64,000 nt of DNA, from assembly GCA_902168205.1 (NCBI GenBank), contig CABHOK010000004.1, positions 62,001 to 126,000 on the forward strand, in the 5' to 3' direction. Positions within the stretch are counted from its first letter, which is position 1; the number at the start of each line of letters is the position of its first letter. The translations under genes and the position numbers were made by a program. The notes beneath the pieces are model-generated. The model ran no database searches and was not told the origin of the DNA. It worked only from the letters and a program-made list of their open reading frames with translations. Source of the DNA: an uncultured Chitinophaga sp. Its GTDB lineage: Bacteria; Bacteroidota; Bacteroidia; Cytophagales; Cyclobacteriaceae. Positions 27,195 through 36,308 of the stretch are shown here, piece after piece.

Positions 27195-27639
27195 TTCATA
27201 GTCTCAAAATAGAGAAAAATCAGGGGGAATCTATACTTCTTTAACTAAATCAAAGAACCTCGTACTAGAGTGAGCTGTCACTTCGTGCCTCACAAATAAA
27301 AGGTAATGGTGTCTGCCTGGAAATGATGGCGCCTACATATAGTAATTTTTCATTATGAATGATACTTATTTGTAGGATGCAAAAACAAAAATACATTTTA
27401 GAACAGTTCTTCATCGCCCGCAACTTATTATACCGGACGCTTTAATCATTCTGGTGGCAGTAAATTTTCACATTACATCAGTAGAAGAACAAATACTTAA
27501 ACAGATAAAAGAAAATCGTAAGCATGAAAGGAGAATAAATCATAAGGTTGAAAAGACTTCTCATTCATCTTAAGCCGAAGAAGAACTTCAACTATATAAC
27601 TCTATATGGCGAATACAGATATTTATTCAATCATGCTGT
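27195..27639. other. 445-nt gap, no supported gene
   Basis: Contains the upstream region of the P-type ATPase. On the plus strand there are two short protein-like stretches (from an ATG at 27378 and a polar run near 27480-27570), but neither has a family signature or a start with a convincing leader. No terminator is evident. Confidence 0.4.
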
Positions 27640-27936
27640 TCAATGCTCTTTTATTCGTGACAGCTCGCTATATATAGATTGCGCCATAGCATTCAACTGC
27701 TGCTCTCGCGTGCCGATGTTCGAAAGATCAAGCGATTCACTCTGTTGTGTGAGTTGAAAATATAGGTCGTGGATGGAATCGTCCTCGGTATCCAGGCCGA
27801 TCATTGTAAGGATGGTTTCACTTAATTGTAAGTGGTAATCGCCTGCGCTTAGGCCCAGATTATTAAGGCCGCTTACAAGTTTGTTGTTAGTTAAATCATC
27901 TTTGATTAAAGAAATGATGAGATTTTTGTCCTGCAT
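27640..27936 (-). CDS. unknown partner of XRE module B
   Basis: 98 residues from the ATG at 27936 (a GTG seven codons earlier gives a longer form). Paralogue of the protein at 13964-14299 over nearly its whole length, with matching LIISLIK, GLNNLGL, MIGLDTEDD, LYFQL and SIYSEL elements. Acidic and helical, cytosolic. Head to head with the XRE gene at 28094, with 157 nt between the starts. Confidence 0.68.
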   Translation of the reverse strand: MQDKNLIISLIKDDLTNNKLVSGLNNLGLSAGDYHLQLSETILTMIGLDTEDDSIHDLYFQLTQQSESLDLSNIGTREQQLNAMAQSIYSELSRIKEH

Positions 27937-27952
27937 AACAGATGTATTTAAG

Positions 27953-28022
27953 TGCACAATTGTAATTTAAAAATGCATAATATGCATTATAAAATGCACT
28001 AAAAACTTTTAGTGGTGCATTT
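27953..28022. promoter_or_regulatory. operator array in the divergent gap, module B
   Basis: Several TGCA-centred sites: TGCAC at 27953-27957, the near-palindrome AATGCATAATATGCATT at 27972-27988, and a larger inverted repeat AAATGCACTAAAA (27992-28004) with TTTTAGTGGTGCATTT (28007-28022). This is what is expected of binding sites for the XRE protein controlling both divergent genes. Confidence 0.55.
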
Positions 28023-28093
28023 GGAGTACTGTTTCTGTTTGATTGCCAAATCCTAAATTTGATTGAAACGATTCACTGCTAGGATAAAAACGA

Positions 28094-28303
28094 ATGGCTT
28101 TTAAGGAAATAAATCGCATCAAGGTTGTATTGGTTGAGAAAAGAAGAACGAATAAATGGTTAGCAGAAGAGCTCGGCATGAACACGACAACTATATCGCG
28201 ATGGTGCCGTAATGACGTTCAACCTCCGCTGGAAACTCTTGTTGAAGTTGCACGATTACTTGACGTTGATATCAGGGAGTTGTTGGTGCCTACGAAGAAG
28301 TAA
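28094..28303 (+). CDS. small XRE-family regulator (module copy B)
   Basis: 69 residues, a single HTH: NKWLAEELGMNTTTISRWC then TLVEVARLLDVDIRELL. The RIKVVLVEKRRTNKWLAEEL start is the hallmark of a widespread Bacteroidota group found beside restriction and toxin-antitoxin genes. Paralogue of 13588-13800. It probably represses itself and its divergent partner through the TGCA-repeat array. Confidence 0.87.
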   Translation: MAFKEINRIKVVLVEKRRTNKWLAEELGMNTTTISRWCRNDVQPPLETLVEVARLLDVDIRELLVPTKK

Positions 28304-28398
28304 ATATATACTTTGAACAAAGCTCTAAAAAAGATAAATAAGGCTTAACCCGGATTTGGCTATATATACTATGAAAAATATTAAATACACCATCAAAG

Positions 28399-28431
28399 GA
28401 GCTCTGCATTAGGTTTAACCTAATCAAGCTC
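28399..28431. repeat. palindrome before the 75-residue gene
   Basis: ATTAGGTT (28408-28415), one centre base, AACCTAAT (28417-28424) is an exact 8-bp palindrome. GAGCT (28399-28403) and AGCTC (28427-28431) extend it outward past short bulges. It ends 3 nt before the start codon at 28435, so it could be an operator or an RNA hairpin that hides the start. Confidence 0.5.
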
Positions 28432-28434
28432 TTT

Positions 28435-28662
28435 ATGAAAAGACAAAGGCAAATGCAGAAGGCATTTGGAGTTAATGAATTCGGACTTGTTGATTTTCCT
28501 GTGAAGATTTCAAATATCCGGATATCAAGAATCATTTATGGTAATGAAAGAGGTTGCTCTTGGTGCTTCCCTCATGGATGGGAAACAGATAACTCAACCA
28601 TGTTTATCAACAGTCAGCGAAACTGGAAATGCTTCAGAAGAACAAAATGGAAATCCCTGTAG
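28435..28662 (+). CDS. small CxxCFPHGWE protein
   Basis: 75 residues. The conserved-looking core is RGCSWCFPHGWETDNS followed by a basic, aromatic tail (NWKCFRRTKWKSL). I have an impression of similar small Bacteroidota proteins with a C-x2-CFPHG(F/W)E core, but no assigned function. A strong terminator follows 7 nt after the stop and a palindrome precedes the start, so it is a self-contained unit. Confidence 0.6.
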   Translation: MKRQRQMQKAFGVNEFGLVDFPVKISNIRISRIIYGNERGCSWCFPHGWETDNSTMFINSQRNWKCFRRTKWKSL

Positions 28663-28665
28663 AAG

Positions 28666-28695
28666 AAAGGCCGGATTACTCCCGGCCTTTTCTTG
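28666..28695 (+). terminator. terminator after the small CxxC gene
   Basis: AAAGGCCGG, a 6-nt loop, then CCGGCCTTTTCTT. An eight-bp G+C-rich stem with a T-rich tail directly behind the stop at 28662. Confidence 0.85.
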
Positions 28696-28841
28696 ATTTT
28701 CAACTCAATAGTAAATTATCAGACGCCCGTTAACGTTGGGTTAATTGTCCTCACTGTGTCATGAATAAAGTTTGTACATTTCTCCACCCAATGCAGCAGG
28801 CGTTAAATATAGATTTTCTGGCTGCTAACGTACGGCTCCAA

Positions 28842-29267
28842 TTACCTCGCAGATTCTTTTTTAACTAACGAGGCCCAGGCACCCGTTGACCATAGCGCCC
28901 ATACAATAAGCACAGGTTGAAAGAATAATCGTATCAATCGTTTTTGATCGGTATCTAATCCAAAAGCATCGATGCCATTGGTGTATTGGGAAATGTTTCC
29001 AGGGAATACAAGGATAAAAAAAATGGCTAATGCAACCCCCACTTTATGTTTGTACTTAACCAAGAAGATCATACTTAAACCGAGTACTATCTCAACTATA
29101 CCCGATGACAGCACGACAAAATCCATAAAGGATTCATTGTTCGGTAGCCAACGCGGAACCTGTGCCTGAAATTCTTTACGTTGAAAGGTAAGATGTCCTA
29201 CACCGGCGAGCACCATAAATGCGCCAAGCAAGATTCTCATTACATTTTGAATTGTGGTGGTTTTCAT
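28842..29267 (-). CDS. DoxX-like membrane protein
   Basis: 141 residues from the ATG at 29267; the frame is open further upstream but without a plausible start. Four hydrophobic segments: VMRILLGAFMVLAGVGHL, VVLSSGIVEIVLGLSMIFL, VALAIFFILVFPGNI and LIRLFFQPVLIVWALW. DoxX/TQO-like small membrane proteins are of varied or unknown role, some in quinone or thiol oxidation. Single gene, left of the defence operon. Confidence 0.8.
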   Translation of the reverse strand: MKTTTIQNVMRILLGAFMVLAGVGHLTFQRKEFQAQVPRWLPNNESFMDFVVLSSGIVEIVLGLSMIFLVKYKHKVGVALAIFFILVFPGNISQYTNGIDAFGLDTDQKRLIRLFFQPVLIVWALWSTGAWASLVKKESAR

Positions 29268-29419
29268 GCCTATAAAAGAGAAATAATTTTCCGATAGGTA
29301 AGGTCGCCCCGATCCCTGAATTGGCAAAATGGTAATTTTAATTTTTAGAAATTTTCAGTGATGCATTGTTCTGATTTTTTCGTTAATGCCATGTCACTAA
29401 ATGAAAAAAAAGTTCATAA

Positions 29420-31231
29420 TCATATGGAGGCAGCACTTGACTTTTCAGTTATACTTTCGGCTAGTTTATTCCTCTTGTTAGCACTTAAATCAATTTCAAG
29501 GATCCCCTGGGCTTCATCGCAAAACCAATTCCATCGATCATTGATAGCTTTCACAGTCCAGGATTTCTGGTAAGTGTTCGATTTATAATCGTTGACAATT
29601 TTTTGTGTTATTAGGAATGAGGTGACTTTATCATCGTCATTCCGGTGAAACCCTCGACCATCGTAAGCAATCATCTTCTGATCTAACCCATAATTACGGG
29701 CATCTATATTTTTGGGGCCGCTCAGTAGAGTTAGATTTGCGCCTGAATTTATCCAATCTTCGATCCCCTCAATTTCCTCAACATAGCGCCATTCTTTGGT
29801 TTTCTCATAACCAACGGGTATAACATGTTCCACATGAATACTCTTATCTCCAATGGGCAGGTATTTAGGATTATCTTGCTGGTTGTACTCAATTAGATAC
29901 AAAAGGGGTTTACACCACGGTTCATTGTAAAGATCGTAGTTGAGCGCCTCTATCGCACGGTTCATCGTGTTATTTGAAACATCGAGCATATTATTTTCAA
30001 GCTCCTTTCTAATATATGGCAGAGGTCGATTTTCTTTCAGCCATTTAATTATGTTAAAGGACGTTTGCTTGATCTTTGACAGGGTGTTGCCTGCAATCCA
30101 ATTTATATAGTAGTATCGTCTGAAAACACTCAGGAACTCTTCATATTCCGGATAACCATTATGAAGAGCTGTCAGCACAATTGTGCGCCAATACATACTC
30201 CATTTGATATACCAGAACCCAAACATTAATGCGTCTTTGCGATTGTAAACATCGTCTCTATATCTCGTCACAAAGGCTTTAAAATCCGATATGACCGAGT
30301 TCGGGTCTCTGTCTTTAAACAGAATCACAAGTTCCTCGTACAACGATTGTCTAGGATTATCGCCAAGGAGATAGTATTCGTACATTACAAACAATTCATT
30401 CAAGCTTTCTTCAGTATCGATGGCAACTTGTTCGCAGTATTTCCAGTCATCCATAAACTGGTCTTCTTTCTGCTTCTTCAACTCCTGATCTGACTCGTAT
30501 TTCGCGTGGATCTTTCCGATTAAATAACTCTTGATCAAATCAGAATTGGAAAGATCTAACCCTCGTGCATTTAACACTTGGAACAATTTAATAGCAAAAT
30601 TTACCGACTGGCAGTCAATTCGTATGATCTTAACTTTATTAAACAAATAATTGATAAAACGACCAGCCTCGTCTTCTCCAATCTCATCTAGCTTTTCGTT
30701 GAAGAACGCAGCAGTGTTCATAAACTTATACTTCGGCTCCTCTTCAATTCGGACTTGTTTCTTGTATGGTCGCCTATTCTTGATGGAAGACTTCTCTTCA
30801 ATTACCAGATTTTGAAAATCAGTTTCATGATTTGAATGAGTTCTGAGCCTTAACCGTTCAAACTTATCCTTATACTTAATAGAATCTTTAATGATATCCG
30901 AATCCACAGACTCTGGATCTTCAATATCGCTATTAATGTTTGGAAAAAGGTCTCTATAAACACAAAGCATAATTACTAGAGTTGTCAAGCGCTGCTGACC
31001 ATCAACGACATCAAGGTAGCTTGATTTTTCCTCTGGCTTTGCCGTGATCACGGATCCTAGAAAATAGTTTTGATCTGCGTGATACGCCTCCATCAAATCT
31101 TCCCATAATTTTTCTAGTTGGTCATCTGACCATGAGTATGGGCGTTGATAACGAGGTATTTGATAAAGGGCATCTGTGTTGCCTAGTAATTGCTTAATGG
31201 TTAAGCTGAGGGGTTTAAAAATATCTTCCAT
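29420..31231 (-). CDS. DUF262-DUF1524 (GmrSD-like) nuclease
   Basis: 603 residues. N-terminal DUF262: YQIPRYQRPYSW and DVVDGQQRLTTLVIML (residues ~73-88), the ParB-like NTPase/nucleotidase motif series. C-terminal DUF1524: HVEHVIPVGYEK near residue 467, then ANLTLLSGPKNIDARN, the HNH-type His-Asn core. This is the layout of type IV restriction enzyme GmrSD and of SspE, which cleave modified or phage DNA and use NTP hydrolysis as a switch. It is the last gene of the six-gene minus-strand operon, 5 nt behind its neighbour. Confidence 0.88.
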   Translation of the reverse strand: MEDIFKPLSLTIKQLLGNTDALYQIPRYQRPYSWSDDQLEKLWEDLMEAYHADQNYFLGSVITAKPEEKSSYLDVVDGQQRLTTLVIMLCVYRDLFPNINSDIEDPESVDSDIIKDSIKYKDKFERLRLRTHSNHETDFQNLVIEEKSSIKNRRPYKKQVRIEEEPKYKFMNTAAFFNEKLDEIGEDEAGRFINYLFNKVKIIRIDCQSVNFAIKLFQVLNARGLDLSNSDLIKSYLIGKIHAKYESDQELKKQKEDQFMDDWKYCEQVAIDTEESLNELFVMYEYYLLGDNPRQSLYEELVILFKDRDPNSVISDFKAFVTRYRDDVYNRKDALMFGFWYIKWSMYWRTIVLTALHNGYPEYEEFLSVFRRYYYINWIAGNTLSKIKQTSFNIIKWLKENRPLPYIRKELENNMLDVSNNTMNRAIEALNYDLYNEPWCKPLLYLIEYNQQDNPKYLPIGDKSIHVEHVIPVGYEKTKEWRYVEEIEGIEDWINSGANLTLLSGPKNIDARNYGLDQKMIAYDGRGFHRNDDDKVTSFLITQKIVNDYKSNTYQKSWTVKAINDRWNWFCDEAQGILEIDLSANKRNKLAESITEKSSAASI

Positions 31232-31236
31232 TATAA

Positions 31237-31554
31237 TTAGGCTTTTAAAAGAACATCAATTGCATATAAATTAAGCTCCTCCCATTTTCCATGATCGGGT
31301 TCAAAATGCTCTTCCAATATTTCAACCCGCTTGACGCCTGATATTTTTGGTCGTTTAATGTAGTTTACCTCTGGCGATGTATGATGCCTCTCAATTAGGC
31401 CAATTACTGACAGGCCGTCAAATGCATCTAACAGGGAGGCATATGGGTGGAACAAGATAAACTTGTCGTCAGGAGTGTCTTTCATTTGGAAATTCACTTT
31501 CAGTCGATTTCTGATTGCATGTTCGAATGCTGCCAACATTTCTTTTTCATTCAT
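31237..31554 (-). CDS. stand-alone WYL-like domain protein
   Basis: 105 residues. AFEHAIRNRLKVNFQM, ILFHPYASLLDAFDGLSVIGL, KRPKISGVKRVEILEEHFEP follow the WYL fold order (PYxL-like strand, R-containing strand, closing RI-V helix-strand). WYL domains bind ligands and regulate CRISPR, BREX and other defence loci. No DNA-binding part is attached. The start overlaps the stop of the preceding gene by 4 nt, so translation is coupled. The fold call is by pattern only. Confidence 0.5.
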   Translation of the reverse strand: MNEKEMLAAFEHAIRNRLKVNFQMKDTPDDKFILFHPYASLLDAFDGLSVIGLIERHHTSPEVNYIKRPKISGVKRVEILEEHFEPDHGKWEELNLYAIDVLLKA

Positions 31555-32018
31555 AAATAGTGGGTTTTTATATTTTTATTTTTGAGCAATTCGTCAATCT
31601 GCCCGCCTTCTTTTCTATACCCCACCACCACTTCATCCGCAATTTCAATCATCATCTCATTTCTCTTTCGTGCAGTTTCTTCTGTTACACGCGTAACAGT
31701 TTCATCGAACGGAGTGATGATGAGAAGGCGACCTGCGTCAAGTGGTTTCTTAAATTCTGGTTCTATCTTCTTTTTTATGCCTCGCGCGAGTGCTAGGATG
31801 ATAGGTTGCGTTCCTTTCAGCAAGTAGTGCAGAACGTCTTTTTCGAGCTGACTATGGAAACCGCTGATAACACACGTGCCGTTATTTCTCTGTTCAATAG
31901 CCCAATCGTAACATTTCAATACCGCAGAGGCAGGGATTATTCGACTACACAAGAACGTCTTCTTTTTGCATACCAAAAGACCAGGATCACCAATTTTTTG
32001 TTTAATGAAATCTGACAT
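31551..32018 (-). CDS. DprA/SLOG-like Rossmann protein
   Basis: 155 residues. VISGFHSQLEKDVLHYLLKG is the GS/GF-type nucleotide loop of the SMF/DprA-like SLOG superfamily, followed by QPIILALARGI and LLIITPFDE strands. DprA loads RecA on single-stranded DNA; SLOG proteins more widely sense or process nucleotides, and are encoded in many conflict systems. This short form lacks the extra domains of DprA. Overlaps the next gene by 4 nt and is 7 nt behind the nuclease gene. Confidence 0.7.
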   Translation of the reverse strand: MSDFIKQKIGDPGLLVCKKKTFLCSRIIPASAVLKCYDWAIEQRNNGTCVISGFHSQLEKDVLHYLLKGTQPIILALARGIKKKIEPEFKKPLDAGRLLIITPFDETVTRVTEETARKRNEMMIEIADEVVVGYRKEGGQIDELLKNKNIKTHYL

Positions 32019-32025
32019 TGATTAT

Positions 32026-33051
32026 TTATTGAAGGCTTAGAAAATCAAGAGATAATCTAGTGGCCGGGGTTCCGTAAAGTTGATCATCTCCATCCCAAAC
32101 CAAGTGAATACTTCGATCCTGTTCGATATACTCTTTATACCATTCGTCCGCACCGTCTAATGGTGACTCTATCACTAATACAAGCCGCGCATCTGGTTTG
32201 TTTTGTAAAAATCGATACTCATACAACTGACTTATTCCTTTTCTAATTTGTGTGCGAAGATTTGAGGCATCGGTAGATTTCATTTCAAATATAAAATCAT
32301 GGTCAATTGTCGTTGCAAGATCGATGAATTGATTTGCCTTAGGAATCCCGCCCGAATTTCTTATCCGGCTTGCTACTAAGTTGACCAGTCTTTTATGGCT
32401 GTTATGTGATCTTTCGGCCTTAGCCTGATTGCGATACACAGTTACAACATGATCAGCTTGCGATATTCTTTCAGATGCTTCTTGATACGCTTGAAGATTA
32501 TCATGTATGACGATGGGCTGACGAATATCCTTAAATTCAATGATTGGAATAGTCGTGACAGCTTCTTGTCGAATATAGTATCGGTTTTGATTATAGTTAA
32601 CGACTTCCAAACTTCTGAGCCAGGCTAATACAGTACTCACTCTTCTTGGTATGATCGATGAACCCATCTCAGGCGATGAAATTGAGCTTAGGAAATCAAT
32701 AATCTGCTGTTGTGTTAACCCTTCAGGATGATTCTCTAATTGAAACAAAAGCTTCTGATATAGGTTAAGATTAACGACAGACTCCAAGACGATCGGATTC
32801 GTAGGATGTGGATCGTTGGTTACGGATTGACCTCGCTCCGTGATGGTCGCGTGGTTTTTGTCGTTTCTGATAAAACCAAGCATTTCTGCTGCTTTTCTAT
32901 AATACCGGCCTTGTCTAGAATCCCCCTGGATTCCTTCAATTTGATTGGCAATATCAAGGTCGGTTGTAGCTCCATTTGCAACGGCTACCGTTGCCGCAAT
33001 AACAGAATCAAACCGATCTGCCTGGGGAAAATCTTTGGTGTGAAGCAACAT
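32026..33051 (-). CDS. winged-helix + PD-(D/E)XK-like restriction nuclease
   Basis: 341 residues. The N-terminal ~170 residues contain two winged-helix-like units (ATTDLDIANQIEGI, GLTQQQIIDFLSSI, RRVSTVLAWLRSLEVV). The C-terminal part has FIDLATTI, then FIFEMKS (E and K of the ExK pair near residue 255) and GISQLYEYRFLQ, the core of a restriction endonuclease fold. It probably cuts DNA for the system and may bind a site through the winged helices. 12 nt separate it from the methyltransferase gene. Confidence 0.75.
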   Translation of the reverse strand: MLLHTKDFPQADRFDSVIAATVAVANGATTDLDIANQIEGIQGDSRQGRYYRKAAEMLGFIRNDKNHATITERGQSVTNDPHPTNPIVLESVVNLNLYQKLLFQLENHPEGLTQQQIIDFLSSISSPEMGSSIIPRRVSTVLAWLRSLEVVNYNQNRYYIRQEAVTTIPIIEFKDIRQPIVIHDNLQAYQEASERISQADHVVTVYRNQAKAERSHNSHKRLVNLVASRIRNSGGIPKANQFIDLATTIDHDFIFEMKSTDASNLRTQIRKGISQLYEYRFLQNKPDARLVLVIESPLDGADEWYKEYIEQDRSIHLVWDGDDQLYGTPATRLSLDFLSLQ

Positions 33052-33063
33052 ACGAGCTTATTA

Positions 33064-36000
33064 TCATTCTACATTCGTTCTGTCAATTCGATATTTTATA
33101 TCATAATTTATAATATAGTCGACTTCTTTTTCGTCAAAGGTGTAGTGAGTCGCGAGTATCTTATCTATTTCATCGAGGATTGACTTCGACTTACCAACAA
33201 AAAAGTTTGTTTCTTCGACTGTTGAGCCATCCTTTCGCTTACGATCTACCTTAATTGCATTTTTTTCCAGGTCTTTTAAGAGTTTTTTTCCTAATCGCTT
33301 GAGCTCGTTATCTGTCATAATTGAATCAGGGAATGGAAAAAAGCTAATGTCTGATTTCGTGACGTGGTATGTGTCAGAAACTTCAATCCAGTACAGGTAA
33401 TACAGAGAGGATGAGAACAGGCTGATGAAATGATACTGTGTCGCGTTCGGCACTTTTAGTTGCTTATATTCATTAGATAGTGGCCTATCTAAGCACTTGC
33501 GAAAATAACGGCCACCACTATGATAATAGATTTCGTCCTTATATTCCGCAAAGGGATAGGTAGTAAGGTTTTTGAACTTCTCCAACTTTGTCCAGATACT
33601 CAACGAAATTTTGTCTTTTATTTTTGGTAACGTATTTAGCTTACTATCATAACTTGATCCAACGTACTCCAGATTGCGAAATACAAAATCTCTTGCCTCT
33701 GAATTCCATCTATTATAGCCTGTAGTGAACACTTTTGAACCAGGTTTAAGTGCTTTTTCGAAAATCAAAATTGACAAATTCATATCAGCACCAGTAAACA
33801 ACTTCCCTGGTCTTACAGCGAAATTTGATACATGAAGCTGACTTGATTGATTCGATATTAAGCGCATCAAAGGGTTCATACGAGGAGTTGATACAGAGCT
33901 GATTGGCACTATCATTCCGATTTGTGACTTGGGATGTGCAATTGATATTGATCTCTCTATCACATATGAAAATAAATTACCAGTGGACATCGTGACATAG
34001 TCCTTCAAAATGTAGCTTTTTTTGACATCACTGTACTCAACATATGGAGGGTTGCCTATGATGACATCGAAGCCATTTTTGTCATGTAAAATTTCGTAGA
34101 ACTCGGCAAACCAATGGAACGGTTGATGTGTGTCAAGCCATTTTGAATACTTAATACTTGGATTCTGCTTGTGAAACAATTGATTGAGTTCATGATTAAG
34201 TTCCTTAAGTCGAATAAGTAAATCATCTTTCGCGATTTTAAATTGGCTGTAGTCGTCCCCATGAGTTAGTTGAATTTCTTTATATCTTCTATACGAGCGA
34301 GAAACAATTTCACACTTCTCATCAATAGCAGGCTGCGCAAGCACTCCCTCGATTGTATATTCTAAACCTTTCCGAAGCTCAGTTTGATTACCAAATCCAA
34401 TCAACGTATTTCCCGATCGAATATTAAAATCAATATCCGGCAACGGTTCGAGCCCAAGATTGGGTTTGGAATAATCCGCATCAACAGTCGTAACTAGTTT
34501 TAAGAAAAGTCGAAGTTTTGCAATCTCCACTGCCTCTTTCATAATGTCTACACCGTAGAGGTTGCATAGAATAATGCTTTTGTAAATGAAGTACTGAAGA
34601 TTAGGGTGCTGCGGACTTTGAATGTTTTCAAGCACTTCACGGAAGTATTTGTACTTGTTGTTGCAGGTCGATTTCTTTTCCTTATTTACCCTGTCCTCGT
34701 CTTCAACGAATGCACGCATACGCATAATGCAAGCCTCATACAACGGCTCAAGAATATTCATGGCTGCAAAGAGAAACGCGCCTGAGCCACAGGTGGGATC
34801 AATGATAGTTACGTTATTTAACGCTTTGTAGAAAAGCCTGAGAAAGTCGGTATCGTTTGTTGATTGCGCCAGGTCTTGTACAAACTGACTGATATCCAGA
34901 TTATACGTGATAAAATCGTTAATGCATTTAACCTCGCCATTGGCAATCTTTGTTTTTATTTCCTGATACCGATTTCTTCTCTCAACGACTTCACGCCATA
35001 TTTCAGTAGGCAACGCAAATTCCGATGGCGCTGATTTGCTCCAATCAGTGCGTTTTGATACATCTTTTACTCCAGCCTCGATCCCGCGCGGCAACGGCAA
35101 TTCTACTCCCTTCTTTACTGCAGGATATATGTAAGCATCACCCGACTCGCGAATCATCGTCCAGATTTCCCCGTCATCTGCAAATGCTTTAGGATATTGA
35201 CGTTTTGTTTCATCAAACAGATACGGCAGGATGCAATTTTTACTGATGTAGTTGGTGATGTCTTCCTTCGTGTAGTACGCGCCCATCTGTGCGCGGTCGT
35301 TAATGTACTTTTCGAAAATATAGCCAATCACATCCGGGTTAATGTCTTTTCCGGAAGCTGTATGCCGGGTGTCGAGATGCCATTCCCAATCATCAAAGAA
35401 ATCAAAAATTCGTTCGAATGCTTTATCATCGATATCGATGTCTGGGTTCGTCTTCTCAATTTCATGTTCTTCGAACAATCCACCATTCAGGTACGGTATG
35501 CGCCCGATTTCCTTTTTAACATCATCCGAGTGATCGGCAGCACCCAGGCCTTTATGAAACAGCACGCGAAGAAAGTTTTTATAGAACGAGTAAAACTTGC
35601 CTTTGCCTTTTTTCTCCTGGCACAAGTCAAGCTTGTCGCGCAGATAGTTTTTGTTTTTGTCAAGAAAACCTTTCTTCTGAATGAAGTAACAGAACATCAA
35701 GCGGTTTAGCATGAGTGAAGCATACCACTCTTTATTCACTTTCTCCTCAATGCCTTTGATGAATTTGAGAAAGGCGGTATGTTCCTTACTAAACTTCTCG
35801 TAAAACTGTTTTGTAACACGTTCGTTGTTCTGCTGAAAGTTTTCTGTTACACGCTGGGTAACATCGACAATGGTAATGTTTTCCTCTTCGTCCAGTTCAA
35901 AGAAGATCCCAGCCGCGCGTTGAAAAAGCAATTCGGGTTCCTGCGAAACAAGGTATCGCGTCTCGCTGATCTTGGCAGGCTTGCCCATTTCGCGAACCAC

Positions 36001-36306
36001 CAGTTGCCAGATCTGTTCTGTACTTTTTGAATCAACAAAAATGATCAGGTGTTCCTGGAACAGCTTTGTAACTTTTGCTTCAATTTTTTTACGAATGGCA
36101 TATTCAGGAATGAGTCCTTCCTGATCAGGGCTGCACAATAATATCTTGAAACCATGCTTTTCGGCAATGCCTTTTAAAATGAATGTTTCAGAATCGATAA
36201 CAATGGGCTGGTTGGTTTTGTCCTTGTTCCAGCCCATTTCGTTAAATAACTCAGGGAACTTGAATTCTTTTACGTACGCAGAAAATGCTTTTTTATTTAG
36301 CGCCAT
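33064..36306 (-). CDS. Eco57I-like class I DNA adenine methyltransferase
   Basis: 1080 residues. SAM-binding motif I IDPTCGSGAFLFAA lies near residue 505 and catalytic motif IV NPPYVEYSD near residue 752, the gamma-class N6-adenine pattern. The ~500-residue N-terminal helical part (FVxEFKFPELFNEMGW onward) and the target-recognition-like C-terminus are typical of the large helicase-associated methylases. No nuclease motif is obvious in the protein, so cutting is likely done by neighbouring gene products. Start is 2 nt behind the helicase stop. In the operon it would mark self DNA. Confidence 0.9.
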   Translation of the reverse strand: MALNKKAFSAYVKEFKFPELFNEMGWNKDKTNQPIVIDSETFILKGIAEKHGFKILLCSPDQEGLIPEYAIRKKIEAKVTKLFQEHLIIFVDSKSTEQIWQLVVREMGKPAKISETRYLVSQEPELLFQRAAGIFFELDEEENITIVDVTQRVTENFQQNNERVTKQFYEKFSKEHTAFLKFIKGIEEKVNKEWYASLMLNRLMFCYFIQKKGFLDKNKNYLRDKLDLCQEKKGKGKFYSFYKNFLRVLFHKGLGAADHSDDVKKEIGRIPYLNGGLFEEHEIEKTNPDIDIDDKAFERIFDFFDDWEWHLDTRHTASGKDINPDVIGYIFEKYINDRAQMGAYYTKEDITNYISKNCILPYLFDETKRQYPKAFADDGEIWTMIRESGDAYIYPAVKKGVELPLPRGIEAGVKDVSKRTDWSKSAPSEFALPTEIWREVVERRNRYQEIKTKIANGEVKCINDFITYNLDISQFVQDLAQSTNDTDFLRLFYKALNNVTIIDPTCGSGAFLFAAMNILEPLYEACIMRMRAFVEDEDRVNKEKKSTCNNKYKYFREVLENIQSPQHPNLQYFIYKSIILCNLYGVDIMKEAVEIAKLRLFLKLVTTVDADYSKPNLGLEPLPDIDFNIRSGNTLIGFGNQTELRKGLEYTIEGVLAQPAIDEKCEIVSRSYRRYKEIQLTHGDDYSQFKIAKDDLLIRLKELNHELNQLFHKQNPSIKYSKWLDTHQPFHWFAEFYEILHDKNGFDVIIGNPPYVEYSDVKKSYILKDYVTMSTGNLFSYVIERSISIAHPKSQIGMIVPISSVSTPRMNPLMRLISNQSSQLHVSNFAVRPGKLFTGADMNLSILIFEKALKPGSKVFTTGYNRWNSEARDFVFRNLEYVGSSYDSKLNTLPKIKDKISLSIWTKLEKFKNLTTYPFAEYKDEIYYHSGGRYFRKCLDRPLSNEYKQLKVPNATQYHFISLFSSSLYYLYWIEVSDTYHVTKSDISFFPFPDSIMTDNELKRLGKKLLKDLEKNAIKVDRKRKDGSTVEETNFFVGKSKSILDEIDKILATHYTFDEKEVDYIINYDIKYRIDRTNVE

Positions 36307-36308
36307 GC

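Noticed and set aside
27378-27573. Plus-strand frames in the gap before module B
   Set aside because: Short, in two different frames, no family signature. Could be relics but not supportable.
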